12,866 nucleotides of DNA. Source: Acidobacteriota bacterium (GTDB taxonomy: Bacteria > Acidobacteriota > Blastocatellia > Pyrinomonadales > Pyrinomonadaceae). Location of the stretch: the NCBI GenBank assembly GCA_003222835.1, contig QHXE01000042.1, positions 3,374 to 16,239 of the forward strand. Direction: 5' to 3'. Made by a program: the position numbers and the translations under genes. Below the pieces are notes generated by a model that saw nothing but the letters and a program-made list of their open reading frames with translations, ran no database searches and was not told where the DNA came from. Shown piece by piece: positions 1-5,643 of the stretch. Each line of letters begins with the position of its first letter. Within the stretch, counting starts at the first letter, position 1.

Positions 1-1
1 C

Positions 2-358
2 TCGCTATTCATTCCCGGCGCGCGCTTGATCCCCACCGGCCGCCGTCCGACCGGTGAGGTAGGATCGCGCGTGCTGTCTCCGGACGATTACGTCCAACGC
101 TCCGCTCCATTGATCGAGAAGAATGGTTTTTTCGAGCGGGAGATTTCACGACGCACCGAACAGTTCGGAAACATCGCACACATCTTCAGCACCTACGAAT
201 CACGACACGCGAAAGACGATGCGCAGCCGTTCCAGCGCGGCATCAACAGTATTCAATTGATGAACGATGGCAAGCGCTGGTGGATCGTAACGATCTTCTG
301 GCAGGGTGAAGATGACAAGAATCCGCTGCCGTCGAGATATCTCAGCGGCAAGAACTAA
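2..358 (+). CDS. SnoaL/NTF2-like (DUF4440-type) protein, 5' partial
   Basis: This is the C-terminal part of a gene that begins before the window; the frame is open from base 2 and ends with TAA at 356-358, giving 118 residues. The stretch with FEREISRRTEQFGNIAHIF, a short STYESR segment, INSIQL and the tryptophan-rich end WWIVTIFWQ is typical of small NTF2-fold proteins of the SnoaL/DUF4440 type, which form a cone-shaped pocket and whose substrates are mostly unknown. A TTG at 26 could serve as a start, but coding-like sequence (LFIPGARL) continues upstream of it, so I treat the gene as truncated by the window edge. The next gene starts 13 nt downstream on the same strand, so the two may be co-transcribed. 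No catalytic role can be assigned. Confidence 0.7.
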   Translation, partial: SLFIPGARLIPTGRRPTGEVGSRVLSPDDYVQRSAPLIEKNGFFEREISRRTEQFGNIAHIFSTYESRHAKDDAQPFQRGINSIQLMNDGKRWWIVTIFWQGEDDKNPLPSRYLSGKN

Positions 359-371
359 ACGTGGAGGAACT

Positions 372-881
372 ATGAGCTTTAGTGAAATGATTTTGCCGGA
401 ATTCGATCAGGAAATGGCGAACACGCGCAAGACTTTGGAACGCGTCCCCGAAGACCAGCTCGCGTGGAAGCCACATGTGAAATCAACTTCGCTGGGCGGG
501 CTGGCAACTCACTTGGGCAACATTCCCAGTTGGGTCAAGAACACTTTTGAACAGGACGAATTGGACTTCGCGCCGCCGGGCGCTCCGCCATTTCGTCTGG
601 AAGAAGCAAAGTCACGCAGCGAATTGCTCGCAGCCTTCGACAAGAACGTCGCCAATGCGCGAGCGGCATTGGAAAGTGCGAGTGATGAAAAATGGCTGGG
701 ACCATGGTCGCTGCTTAACGGTGGCAACAAAATCTTCACGATGCCGCGCGCGGCAGTCATGCGCAGCTTTGTGATGAATCATTTAATTCACCATCGTGCG
801 CAGCTTGGAGTGTACTTGCGTTTGCTGGACGTGCCGGTGCCTTCGATCTATGGGCCATCGGCGGATGAAGGCGGCTTTTAG
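372..881 (+). CDS. DinB-family putative metal-dependent protein
   Basis: This 169-residue protein has the length and layout of the DinB/YfiT-like four-helix bundle family. Members usually bind a divalent metal through three histidines; some act as thiol-dependent S-transferases, others are only known as damage-inducible proteins. Candidate ligands are H47 in LATHLGNIPSW and the pair H137/H141 (HxxxH) in NHLIHHRAQLGVYLRLL near the C-terminus, the usual DinB arrangement. The ATG at 372 is chosen because GGAGGA (363-368) lies 3 nt upstream and the family similarity starts there; an upstream in-frame start at 306 would overlap the previous gene. The stop overlaps the convergent folP stop by 4 nt. 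The substrate is unknown. Confidence 0.85.
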   Translation: MSFSEMILPEFDQEMANTRKTLERVPEDQLAWKPHVKSTSLGGLATHLGNIPSWVKNTFEQDELDFAPPGAPPFRLEEAKSRSELLAAFDKNVANARAALESASDEKWLGPWSLLNGGNKIFTMPRAAVMRSFVMNHLIHHRAQLGVYLRLLDVPVPSIYGPSADEGGF

Positions 882-1738
882 CTTTCCCGTCTAGCGCGAG
901 CGATTGCATCCACAATTCGCAAGGCATCAACTGCCGCCTTCACATCGTGAACTCTCACGATGTGAGCCCCGTTCATCGCCGCAACGACCGTGCTCGCGAT
1001 TGTTCCGTATAGACGTTGGTTCGCGGGAGCGCTATCAAGAAGCTTTCCGATGAAGGATTTTCGCGAGGTACCGATCAAGATCGGAAAGTTTTCCAATGCC
1101 CGGGCGATTTGATCGAGATTAGCGATCAATTCAAGATTCTGTTCCGCGGTCTTGCCAAAGCCGATTCCGGGATCGATTGCAATGCTTTGTGACGCAACGC
1201 CGCGCGTTCGGGTGAGCGAGACGCTTTCGCGCAGACCGTCGATTACTTCCTTCAAAAGGTTGTCGGCCGGCGGCAACTGTTGCATCGTCTTCGGAGTTCC
1301 TCGCGAGTGCATCAGGATGAGCCCCGCCTTCGCGTTTGCAACTTCGTCGGCGATCTGAGGATCGAAACGAAGGCCTGAGATGTCGTTGACGATCTCCGCG
1401 CCCGCTCCCAGGGCCGCGCGCGCGACAGAAGATTTGGTCGTATCGATCGAGATCGGAACAGATGAAATCCCAGCCAGCCGTTCGATCACCGGAATCACTC
1501 GCCGCAATTCTTCTTCTTCGGCCACAAATTCCGAGCCCGGTCTCGTCGATTCGCCGCCAATGTCAATGAGGTCTGCGCCTTCATTGATCGTTTGCTCTGC
1601 GTGAGCAACCGCGCGCTCCGGCGAAAAGAATTGTCCACCATCGCTAAAGCTGTCCGGCGTAACATTGAGCACGCCCATGACGAGTGTCCGTTCGCCATAA
1701 GCCAGAGAGCGTCGTGCCAGTTGCCATTGACGAATCAT
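878..1738 (-). CDS. folP: Dihydropteroate synthase
   Basis: The 286-residue product is dihydropteroate synthase, which joins 4-aminobenzoate to 6-hydroxymethyl-dihydropterin diphosphate in cytoplasmic folate synthesis and is the sulfonamide target. Family signatures appear in order: MGVLNVTPDSFSDGG (about residues 21-35), DLIDIGGESTRPGS, SIDTTKSSVA, GAEIVNDISG, IAIDPGIGFGKT, ILIGTSRKSFIG, and the final RVHDV segment. The length matches E. coli FolP (about 282). The ATG at 1738 is preferred: the frame stays open to 1807, but the extra 23 residues are a leucine/serine-rich stretch overlapping the divergent gene and precede the usual N-terminus. No clear Shine-Dalgarno site lies before 1738. It is a single gene here, with no other folate gene next to it, and is convergent with the DinB-like gene. 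Confidence 0.95.
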   Translation of the reverse strand: MIRQWQLARRSLAYGERTLVMGVLNVTPDSFSDGGQFFSPERAVAHAEQTINEGADLIDIGGESTRPGSEFVAEEEELRRVIPVIERLAGISSVPISIDTTKSSVARAALGAGAEIVNDISGLRFDPQIADEVANAKAGLILMHSRGTPKTMQQLPPADNLLKEVIDGLRESVSLTRTRGVASQSIAIDPGIGFGKTAEQNLELIANLDQIARALENFPILIGTSRKSFIGKLLDSAPANQRLYGTIASTVVAAMNGAHIVRVHDVKAAVDALRIVDAIARARRES

Positions 1739-1795
1739 CCCAAGCAAAAGTAAAAAGGAATGGGACAAAAGTAAAGATTGGAAGGAGCGCTGCGG
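1739..1795. promoter_or_regulatory. Divergent intergenic region with a 21-bp-spaced direct repeat
   Basis: This A-rich 57-nt gap separates folP (-) from the small + strand gene and must hold their start signals. CAAAAGTAAA occurs twice in direct orientation, at 1745-1754 and 1766-1775, exactly 21 bp apart (two helical turns). GAAGGAG at 1781-1787 is a good ribosome-binding site for the ATG at 1796. No convincing -35/-10 pair can be named. The repeat may be an operator or chance in an A-rich stretch. Confidence 0.4.
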
Positions 1796-2116
1796 ATGGA
1801 AACACAATCCTGGACCGGCATATCTATAGAGACGGGGTTCTTTCCCCTATCATTCCTGTTGTACCTCTGCACGCCCACGATAGTTATCGACGGCGTCGTT
1901 ACCCAGAGACCTTGGGGTGTCCATTACTTTCCCACGCAACCTGGAATGCACACGGTGACAATCTTCTTCGGCTATCTCTTTATGGACCAGTGCGGCGCGA
2001 ATACGATCAATGTGAATGTCGAAAGCGGGCGCGTCAGCAGAATCAGGTTCGAGATGCCGCCGTGGATTTTCTCGCCAGGTTCGATCAGGGAGCTTCCCGC
2101 GTATACGCCGCGCTAG
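1796..2116 (+). CDS. Small beta-rich hypothetical protein
   Basis: This 106-residue protein is of unknown function. After a hydrophobic segment (FFPLSFLLYLC) it has a run of likely beta-strands: IVIDGVV, then WGVHYFPTQPGMHTVTIFF, then NTINVNVESGRVSRIRFEMPPW. The IDG followed by PGxHTVxI resembles PEGA-like or other small beta-sandwich modules in which a short ligand or carbohydrate-mimic strand follows a G/P turn. The start at ATG 1796 is supported by GAAGGAG with 8-nt spacing; a TTG at 1778 is the alternative. The hydrophobic part could be a membrane anchor, but it is short and lacks a classic positively charged n-region. It is followed after 28 nt by a methyltransferase on the same strand. 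Confidence 0.6.
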   Translation: METQSWTGISIETGFFPLSFLLYLCTPTIVIDGVVTQRPWGVHYFPTQPGMHTVTIFFGYLFMDQCGANTINVNVESGRVSRIRFEMPPWIFSPGSIRELPAYTPR

Positions 2117-2133
2117 AGGCAAATCAGTTGCCT
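2117..2133 (+). repeat. Short perfect hairpin between two genes
   Basis: AGGCAA (2117-2122) pairs with TTGCCT (2128-2133) around a 5-nt loop, directly after the stop at 2116. No T-tract follows, so it is not a standard intrinsic terminator. It may affect mRNA stability or translation of the methyltransferase, which has no visible Shine-Dalgarno site. Confidence 0.3.
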
Positions 2134-2144
2134 GCTTCTGATTC

Positions 2145-2795
2145 ATGAGCATCCGTCAAGCTTATTCTGATTGGTCGGCAACCTACGATCTGGATCGAAA
2201 CCTCACGCGCGATCTCGATCAAGCGGTCACTAAGAATACTTTGGCAAATCTGCACTGCAAGTCCGTCTTAGAACTTGGCTGCGGAACGGGTAAGAATACT
2301 GCGCTGCTGGCTGAGATTGGCGAGCGGATCTGCGCTATCGATTTTTCGCCGAACATGATTGAGCGAGCCAAAGATAAATTGCGATTAGATAACGTAAGTT
2401 TCGAAGTGGCTGACATTACTGGGCCCTGGCCGTGCGAAAGTGAGTCTTATGATTTAATCGTTTGCAATCTGGTGCTTGAACACATTCGCGATCTCTCTTT
2501 CATCTTCGCGGAAGCGTTTCGGGTCCTGGTTACTCAAGGGCGATTCTTCCTTTGCGAACTGCATCCCACTCGACAGTACGAGGGTAAGCAAGCGAGTTTC
2601 CGGCGAAATGGGAAAATGACCGCAATCGAAGCCTTCGTCCATCATCTGACGGATTTCACGGACGCGGCGAATGATCATGGGTTTTCGCTGCAAAGCATGA
2701 AGGAATGGTGGCACGAAGAAGATCGGAACAAGCCACCAAGGTTGGTTTCATTCATGTTTGAAAAGAGACCCATGAAATCTGAATTTGGCCACTGA
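2145..2795 (+). CDS. Class I SAM-dependent methyltransferase
   Basis: The 216-residue protein has a full Rossmann-type methyltransferase core. Motif I VLELGCGTGKNT is at residues 41-52 (SAM-binding glycine loop), followed by the acidic strand end CAIDFSPNMIERAK, the motif II region FEVADI, YDLIVCNLVLEHI (motif III/IV), and a RVLVTQGRFFLCELHP strand-turn. This pattern is that of the Methyltransf_11/25 families, which modify small molecules or lipids; the substrate cannot be read from sequence. The N-terminal YSDWSATYD is typical of this branch. It ends at 2795, inside the leader of the following caspase-like gene, so the two are probably translated from one message. Confidence 0.88.
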   Translation: MSIRQAYSDWSATYDLDRNLTRDLDQAVTKNTLANLHCKSVLELGCGTGKNTALLAEIGERICAIDFSPNMIERAKDKLRLDNVSFEVADITGPWPCESESYDLIVCNLVLEHIRDLSFIFAEAFRVLVTQGRFFLCELHPTRQYEGKQASFRRNGKMTAIEAFVHHLTDFTDAANDHGFSLQSMKEWWHEEDRNKPPRLVSFMFEKRPMKSEFGH

Positions 2796-2805
2796 GGAAA
2801 GAAGT

Positions 2806-3831
2806 GTGCGAATGCTTACAGCAATTTTTCGCTTGTCGCGACGTTGGGTTTCCCTCCCGCTCTTCGCCTCCATGCTGTCAGCGAGCTCCAACCTGTTTGC
2901 TCAGGAGCGAGACTGGCAGCCTCAACGAACCTGGGTCTTTATAGTTGGCACTCTCCGGTGGAAGCACACAGACATGTTCGCTTCGTTCCCACAGGAGAAT
3001 CGGCGTGATGCTCAGTTGGTTGATTTTTTCCGAAAGCAAGGCGTGCCCGCGCAGCAACTCATGTATTTAAAGGACCAACAGGCGACAACGCGAAGAGTTA
3101 AGGCTGCTTTCACTTCCCTGCTCTCAAAAACCAGTGATGGTGATCTACTTTTCTTTTATTTCACCGGTCACGGCTACAAATCTGACGATGGCCACAAAAC
3201 GTTTTTTGCGGCCTACGATGCCGGCGACGATATTCCCGGCTGGTCGACCGAGTCGATCATCCGAGACATCGATCGATACTTCAAAGGATCGCGAGCACTT
3301 CTCACTGCTGACAGTTGTTACTCGGGGAGCCTCGCGGCGCAGATTCGGAAAACGTATCATAGAGTTTCGTATGCGGCTCTAACTTCCTCTTCAGCTAACC
3401 AGCTCTCGACCGAGAACTGGACGTTTACGGAAATGTTGTTAGCTGGGCTTACCGGTCGCGCCTTTGCCGATATCGACGGCGATGGACAAATCACGCTTAG
3501 CGAACTCGCTGAGGCCGTGAGGGAAGATATGGCCTTCGCCGAAGATCAACGGTCGTCATTTACGTTCACGGGACGCTTCTCACCCGGCACCGTGTTGGCA
3601 CGCGCCGAGCTAAAACCGAGTCCGCAAGTAAGCCGGCGGGTTGAAGTCAGGCCCGGCGGCGGTTGGTACCACGAATGGTACAAAGCGAGAATAATCGACG
3701 GTCGCGGCGGCAAATTCAAGGTTCATTATTATGGCTGGCAAGATTCCGACGACGAATGGGTGCGGCCAAACCAGATTCGCAACTTGATCGCGCCACGGGA
3801 CAGATGGCTCACTACTACGCTAAGCAATTGA
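2806..3831 (+). CDS. Secreted caspase-family (C14) protein with EF-hand and Tudor-like tail
   Basis: A basic start (RLSRRW) and a hydrophobic stretch ending near NLFAQ form a probable signal peptide, so the protein should act outside the cytoplasm. The caspase-like core keeps both catalytic residues: His122 in YFTGHGY and Cys171 in ADSCYSGS, 49 residues apart as in C14 peptidases. Residues 222-233 (DIDGDGQITLSE) are a canonical EF-hand calcium loop. Residues 279-325 (VEVRPGGGWYHEWYKARI ... DEWVRPNQIR) resemble a Tudor-knot/agenet-type beta-barrel. The GTG at 2806 is chosen because GAGGA at 2794-2798 is 7 nt upstream; ATG 2812 is an alternative that loses two residues, and TTG 2785 is less likely. 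Family knowledge suggests cleavage after basic or acidic residues, possibly calcium-dependent; the target is unknown. Confidence 0.85.
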   Translation: MRMLTAIFRLSRRWVSLPLFASMLSASSNLFAQERDWQPQRTWVFIVGTLRWKHTDMFASFPQENRRDAQLVDFFRKQGVPAQQLMYLKDQQATTRRVKAAFTSLLSKTSDGDLLFFYFTGHGYKSDDGHKTFFAAYDAGDDIPGWSTESIIRDIDRYFKGSRALLTADSCYSGSLAAQIRKTYHRVSYAALTSSSANQLSTENWTFTEMLLAGLTGRAFADIDGDGQITLSELAEAVREDMAFAEDQRSSFTFTGRFSPGTVLARAELKPSPQVSRRVEVRPGGGWYHEWYKARIIDGRGGKFKVHYYGWQDSDDEWVRPNQIRNLIAPRDRWLTTTLSN

Positions 3832-3875
3832 TTTTCGTGCGTGACAGGAAGAAGACTTCTGGAAATCAACCGACT

Positions 3876-4214
3876 TCACTCGAAGTGACCGCTGCGCAAA
3901 CATCCGATCAAGTGATTCACAGTCAGCAGCAGCGACCTCGCGTTGCGCTCCATGCGATCCACGGCGTCAAGTTGCATTGGCTGGAGCGGCGTCTTGCGGT
4001 CGCGCTTTAGGAATTGGCACAGGCCAATGACCACATTCAGTGGGGTGCGTAATTCGTGAGTCATTGCTTTGACAAACTCTGTCTCGGCGCGGTCTGCGTG
4101 CAGCACTCTCTCTTCAAGTCGTACTTGATTATGAGGAATTTCCATTCCGCCGTTCATTTCCGCCTCGTTCAAACGCGCAAGATCTTTCCGGGATAAGAGG
4201 GCTTGGCGTGGCAT
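3876..4214 (-). CDS. DHp-only histidine kinase fragment (HisKA domain protein)
   Basis: The 112-residue product contains one recognisable domain: a HisKA dimerisation/phosphoacceptor module. The H-box EFVKAMTHELRTPLN has phosphoacceptor His53, and a second helix follows (QLDAVDRMERNARSLLLTVNHL). Where kinases continue into an LLDLSRIE-type linker and the ATP-binding domain, this protein has CLRSGHFE and a stop. Only 44 nt then separate it from the convergent caspase-like gene, so no ATPase domain exists downstream. It may be a stand-alone phosphotransfer protein or a truncated kinase. ATG 4214 is used; a TTG at 4235 would add 7 residues. It lies 153 nt downstream of the lone receiver gene on the same strand, which hints at a broken REC-HisKA-ATPase protein. 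Confidence 0.65.
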   Translation of the reverse strand: MPRQALLSRKDLARLNEAEMNGGMEIPHNQVRLEERVLHADRAETEFVKAMTHELRTPLNVVIGLCQFLKRDRKTPLQPMQLDAVDRMERNARSLLLTVNHLIGCLRSGHFE

Positions 4215-4367
4215 AATCTCTGAAACATCGATCAATTGATGTGCCAGCTTCTATAAGCTCACAATCGCTTCTGATACACGTGCGGAAACTACGCTGGGTA
4301 ATCTTAATAGAACACTCAGGCGAGTGATTCCCAGACACTCAACCATTCAAGTGAGGGTGGCTGCGCA

Positions 4368-4709
4368 TCAGTGAAGTAGGCGAGTTACGACAGAATTCAA
4401 ATGCTCAAAGTCGATCGGCTTGGTCACATATTCGTTGCATCCGGCAGCAAGCGCCTCGTTGCGTGATTGGGGCGAGTCGTGCGCTGAAACCGCAACGATG
4501 GGAATCTTCGCCGAAGCTCGGTGCTCGCGAATTTTTCGCGTCGCTGCCAGTCCATCGAGTTTTGGAAGACTCAAATCCATTAGGATAAGCTGTGGCTTTT
4601 CCTTCAACGCCATCGTCACAGCCATCTCTAACAGCCGCCTCATCATGAAGCGGCTGTCCTCGAAATCTTCGACCAGCAGGAAAAGAGTCTTTCGGTGTGC
4701 CATCGCCAT
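4368..4709 (-). CDS. Response-regulator receiver protein with internal deletion
   Basis: The 113-residue single-domain protein is CheY-like. It has the acidic pair E14-D15 in LLVEDFEDSR, phosphoacceptor D45 in LILMDLSLPKLDG, S75 in VAVSAHD, and K97 in YVTKPIDF, so the active-site set is present. However, helix 1 (RFMMRRLLEM) runs straight into the end of helix 2 (AVTMALKEKPQL). The usual GYxVxEAxxGxEA segment, which holds beta-strand 2 and its loop, is absent; about 13-14 residues (roughly 40 nt) are missing in frame. D45 is therefore early compared with the usual position around 52-58. GGAG 6 nt before ATG 4709 supports the start. It is divergent from the kinase-like gene at 4823. It may be a fold-altered or non-functional receiver. 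Confidence 0.8.
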   Translation of the reverse strand: MAMAHRKTLFLLVEDFEDSRFMMRRLLEMAVTMALKEKPQLILMDLSLPKLDGLAATRKIREHRASAKIPIVAVSAHDSPQSRNEALAAGCNEYVTKPIDFEHLNSVVTRLLH

Positions 4710-4733
4710 CCGTTACTCCGCGTAGACTCACAT

Positions 4734-4783
4734 TAGCAGAAGCCACCCGCGCATTACTAGCGTACGCTGATTAGCTTCTGCTA
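4734..4783. promoter_or_regulatory. Inverted repeat in a divergent promoter region
   Basis: Between the receiver gene (-) and the kinase-like gene (+), TAGCAGAAGC at 4734-4743 is repeated as its perfect complement GCTTCTGCTA at 4774-4783 (10-bp arms, 30-nt spacer). Inside the spacer is a perfect palindrome, AGCGTACGCT at 4759-4768. The placement in a divergent gap fits an operator for a dimeric regulator, or two sites bridged by looping. TATCAT at 4782-4787 could be a -10 box, but no matching -35 box is seen. Function is inferred. Confidence 0.45.
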
Positions 4784-4822
4784 TCATATCGCATGGAAAC
4801 GCGACATAAAAAGGTGAACTAA

Positions 4823-5527
4823 TTGAGTTCAATTCGTACATGTCTACGCCTAGGATGCAATTTTCAACAATCGATTGAAGCCATGACGCCCGCAACCGCA
4901 AAAGCCATAGACATCAGCGAACTGGAAGATTTGGGCCGAGCGACGCTGCAAATCGTTCACGATCTAAAGAACCAACTGAACGGAATCAAATTGTACGCCA
5001 CATTTCTGCGGAAGAGATTCGATAGCGAGAATCGACCTTCTGAAGAACGCGAAATACTAGCGAAATTGATCGACGGGTTGGACCGAGCGGCGCGGGAGAT
5101 GACGACCTTGGTTCGTTATTCGCGGCCCGTCGAACTCCGTCGGCGGCGTGCAAATCTGCGGAAAATAGTTCTCGAGGCGGCGCTGTCGTCGAACAGCGAA
5201 GCCTTAGAGCCGGCGTTTAATGGTGAGTTCGATCCCGACGCGTTATCGGAAGCGTTTCGATTCTTGACCCAGCACGCTGTCAGCCATAGTAGTTCGCGAG
5301 ATCGAAATCAAATTACCGTCCATCTGAATCGATCGGGCGTGACGACTTCGCCCGAAGCGATGGTCGAATGGCGCGCTGAGTTCGACAATCGCAGCCATCC
5401 TTTTGGTTCGGATCACAAATATGAGTCCGTGCACGCCGCGCTGGCTACAAGGATCATCGAGGCGCACGGAGGCCGAATCGAATTTAGCTCAGACGCGATT
5501 CGCGCCTGGCTGCCTTTATCTGATTGA
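4823..5527 (+). CDS. Histidine-kinase-like protein with degenerate ATP-binding domain
   Basis: The 234-residue soluble protein has no membrane or PAS segment. Its H-box, ATLQIVHDLKNQLNGIKL, is NtrB-like and carries His46; a second DHp helix follows to about residue 100. The C-terminal part aligns with a HATPase_c domain by its last helix (RIIEAHGGRIEF), but key ATP-binding residues are gone: the N-box asparagine position is His151 (FLTQHAVSH), DxGxG is replaced by FDNRSHP, and GTGLGL by SVHAAL. It should bind ATP poorly or not at all. The TTG start is chosen because AGGTGA (4812-4817) sits 5 nt upstream; ATG 4883 is the alternative. It lies just before an NtrC-type regulator, so it is probably that protein's partner, perhaps as a phosphatase, scaffold or phosphotransfer protein. 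Confidence 0.75.
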   Translation: MSSIRTCLRLGCNFQQSIEAMTPATAKAIDISELEDLGRATLQIVHDLKNQLNGIKLYATFLRKRFDSENRPSEEREILAKLIDGLDRAAREMTTLVRYSRPVELRRRRANLRKIVLEAALSSNSEALEPAFNGEFDPDALSEAFRFLTQHAVSHSSSRDRNQITVHLNRSGVTTSPEAMVEWRAEFDNRSHPFGSDHKYESVHAALATRIIEAHGGRIEFSSDAIRAWLPLSD

Positions 5528-5554
5528 TTATGCATCACCGCGACTACTGTTCGT

Positions 5555-5630
5555 GTCAGAAGCCCGACCGTGAGGGAGGGCACGTTAGGCCCAGTTAACC
5601 GGAGCCCTCCCTCACGGTTGGGCTTCTGAC
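5555..5630. repeat. 76-nt near-perfect hairpin, MITE-like interspersed repeat
   Basis: The arm 5555-5581 (begins GTCAGAAGCCC) is the reverse complement of 5604-5630 over 27 positions, with a single G-T wobble, around a 22-nt loop. It occupies most of the 116-nt gap between the kinase-like gene and the NtrC-type gene. No T-tract follows, so it is not a classic terminator, though a stem this strong could attenuate transcription or protect the upstream message. The near-perfect arms suggest a recently arrived or mobile palindromic element. Confidence 0.8.
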
Positions 5631-5643
5631 GCGCTGAAATCAA

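Noticed and set aside
1739..1807. An N-terminal extension of folP by 23 residues
   Set aside because: It overlaps the ribosome-binding site and start of the divergent gene and lies beyond the usual FolP N-terminus.
4015..4035. A sigma-54 promoter, suggested by TTGGCACAGGCC
   Set aside because: The -12 TTGC element is missing at the required spacing, and the site is inside the HisKA gene.
4129..4338. A - strand frame overlapping the start of the HisKA fragment, considered as a frameshifted N-terminus
   Set aside because: Its residues do not resemble a sensor, PAS or receiver domain, so a frameshift joining it to the HisKA domain is not supported.
4405..4746. A 113-codon - strand frame overlapping the receiver gene
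   Set aside because: The overlapping frame at 4368-4709 has all receiver motifs; this one has none.
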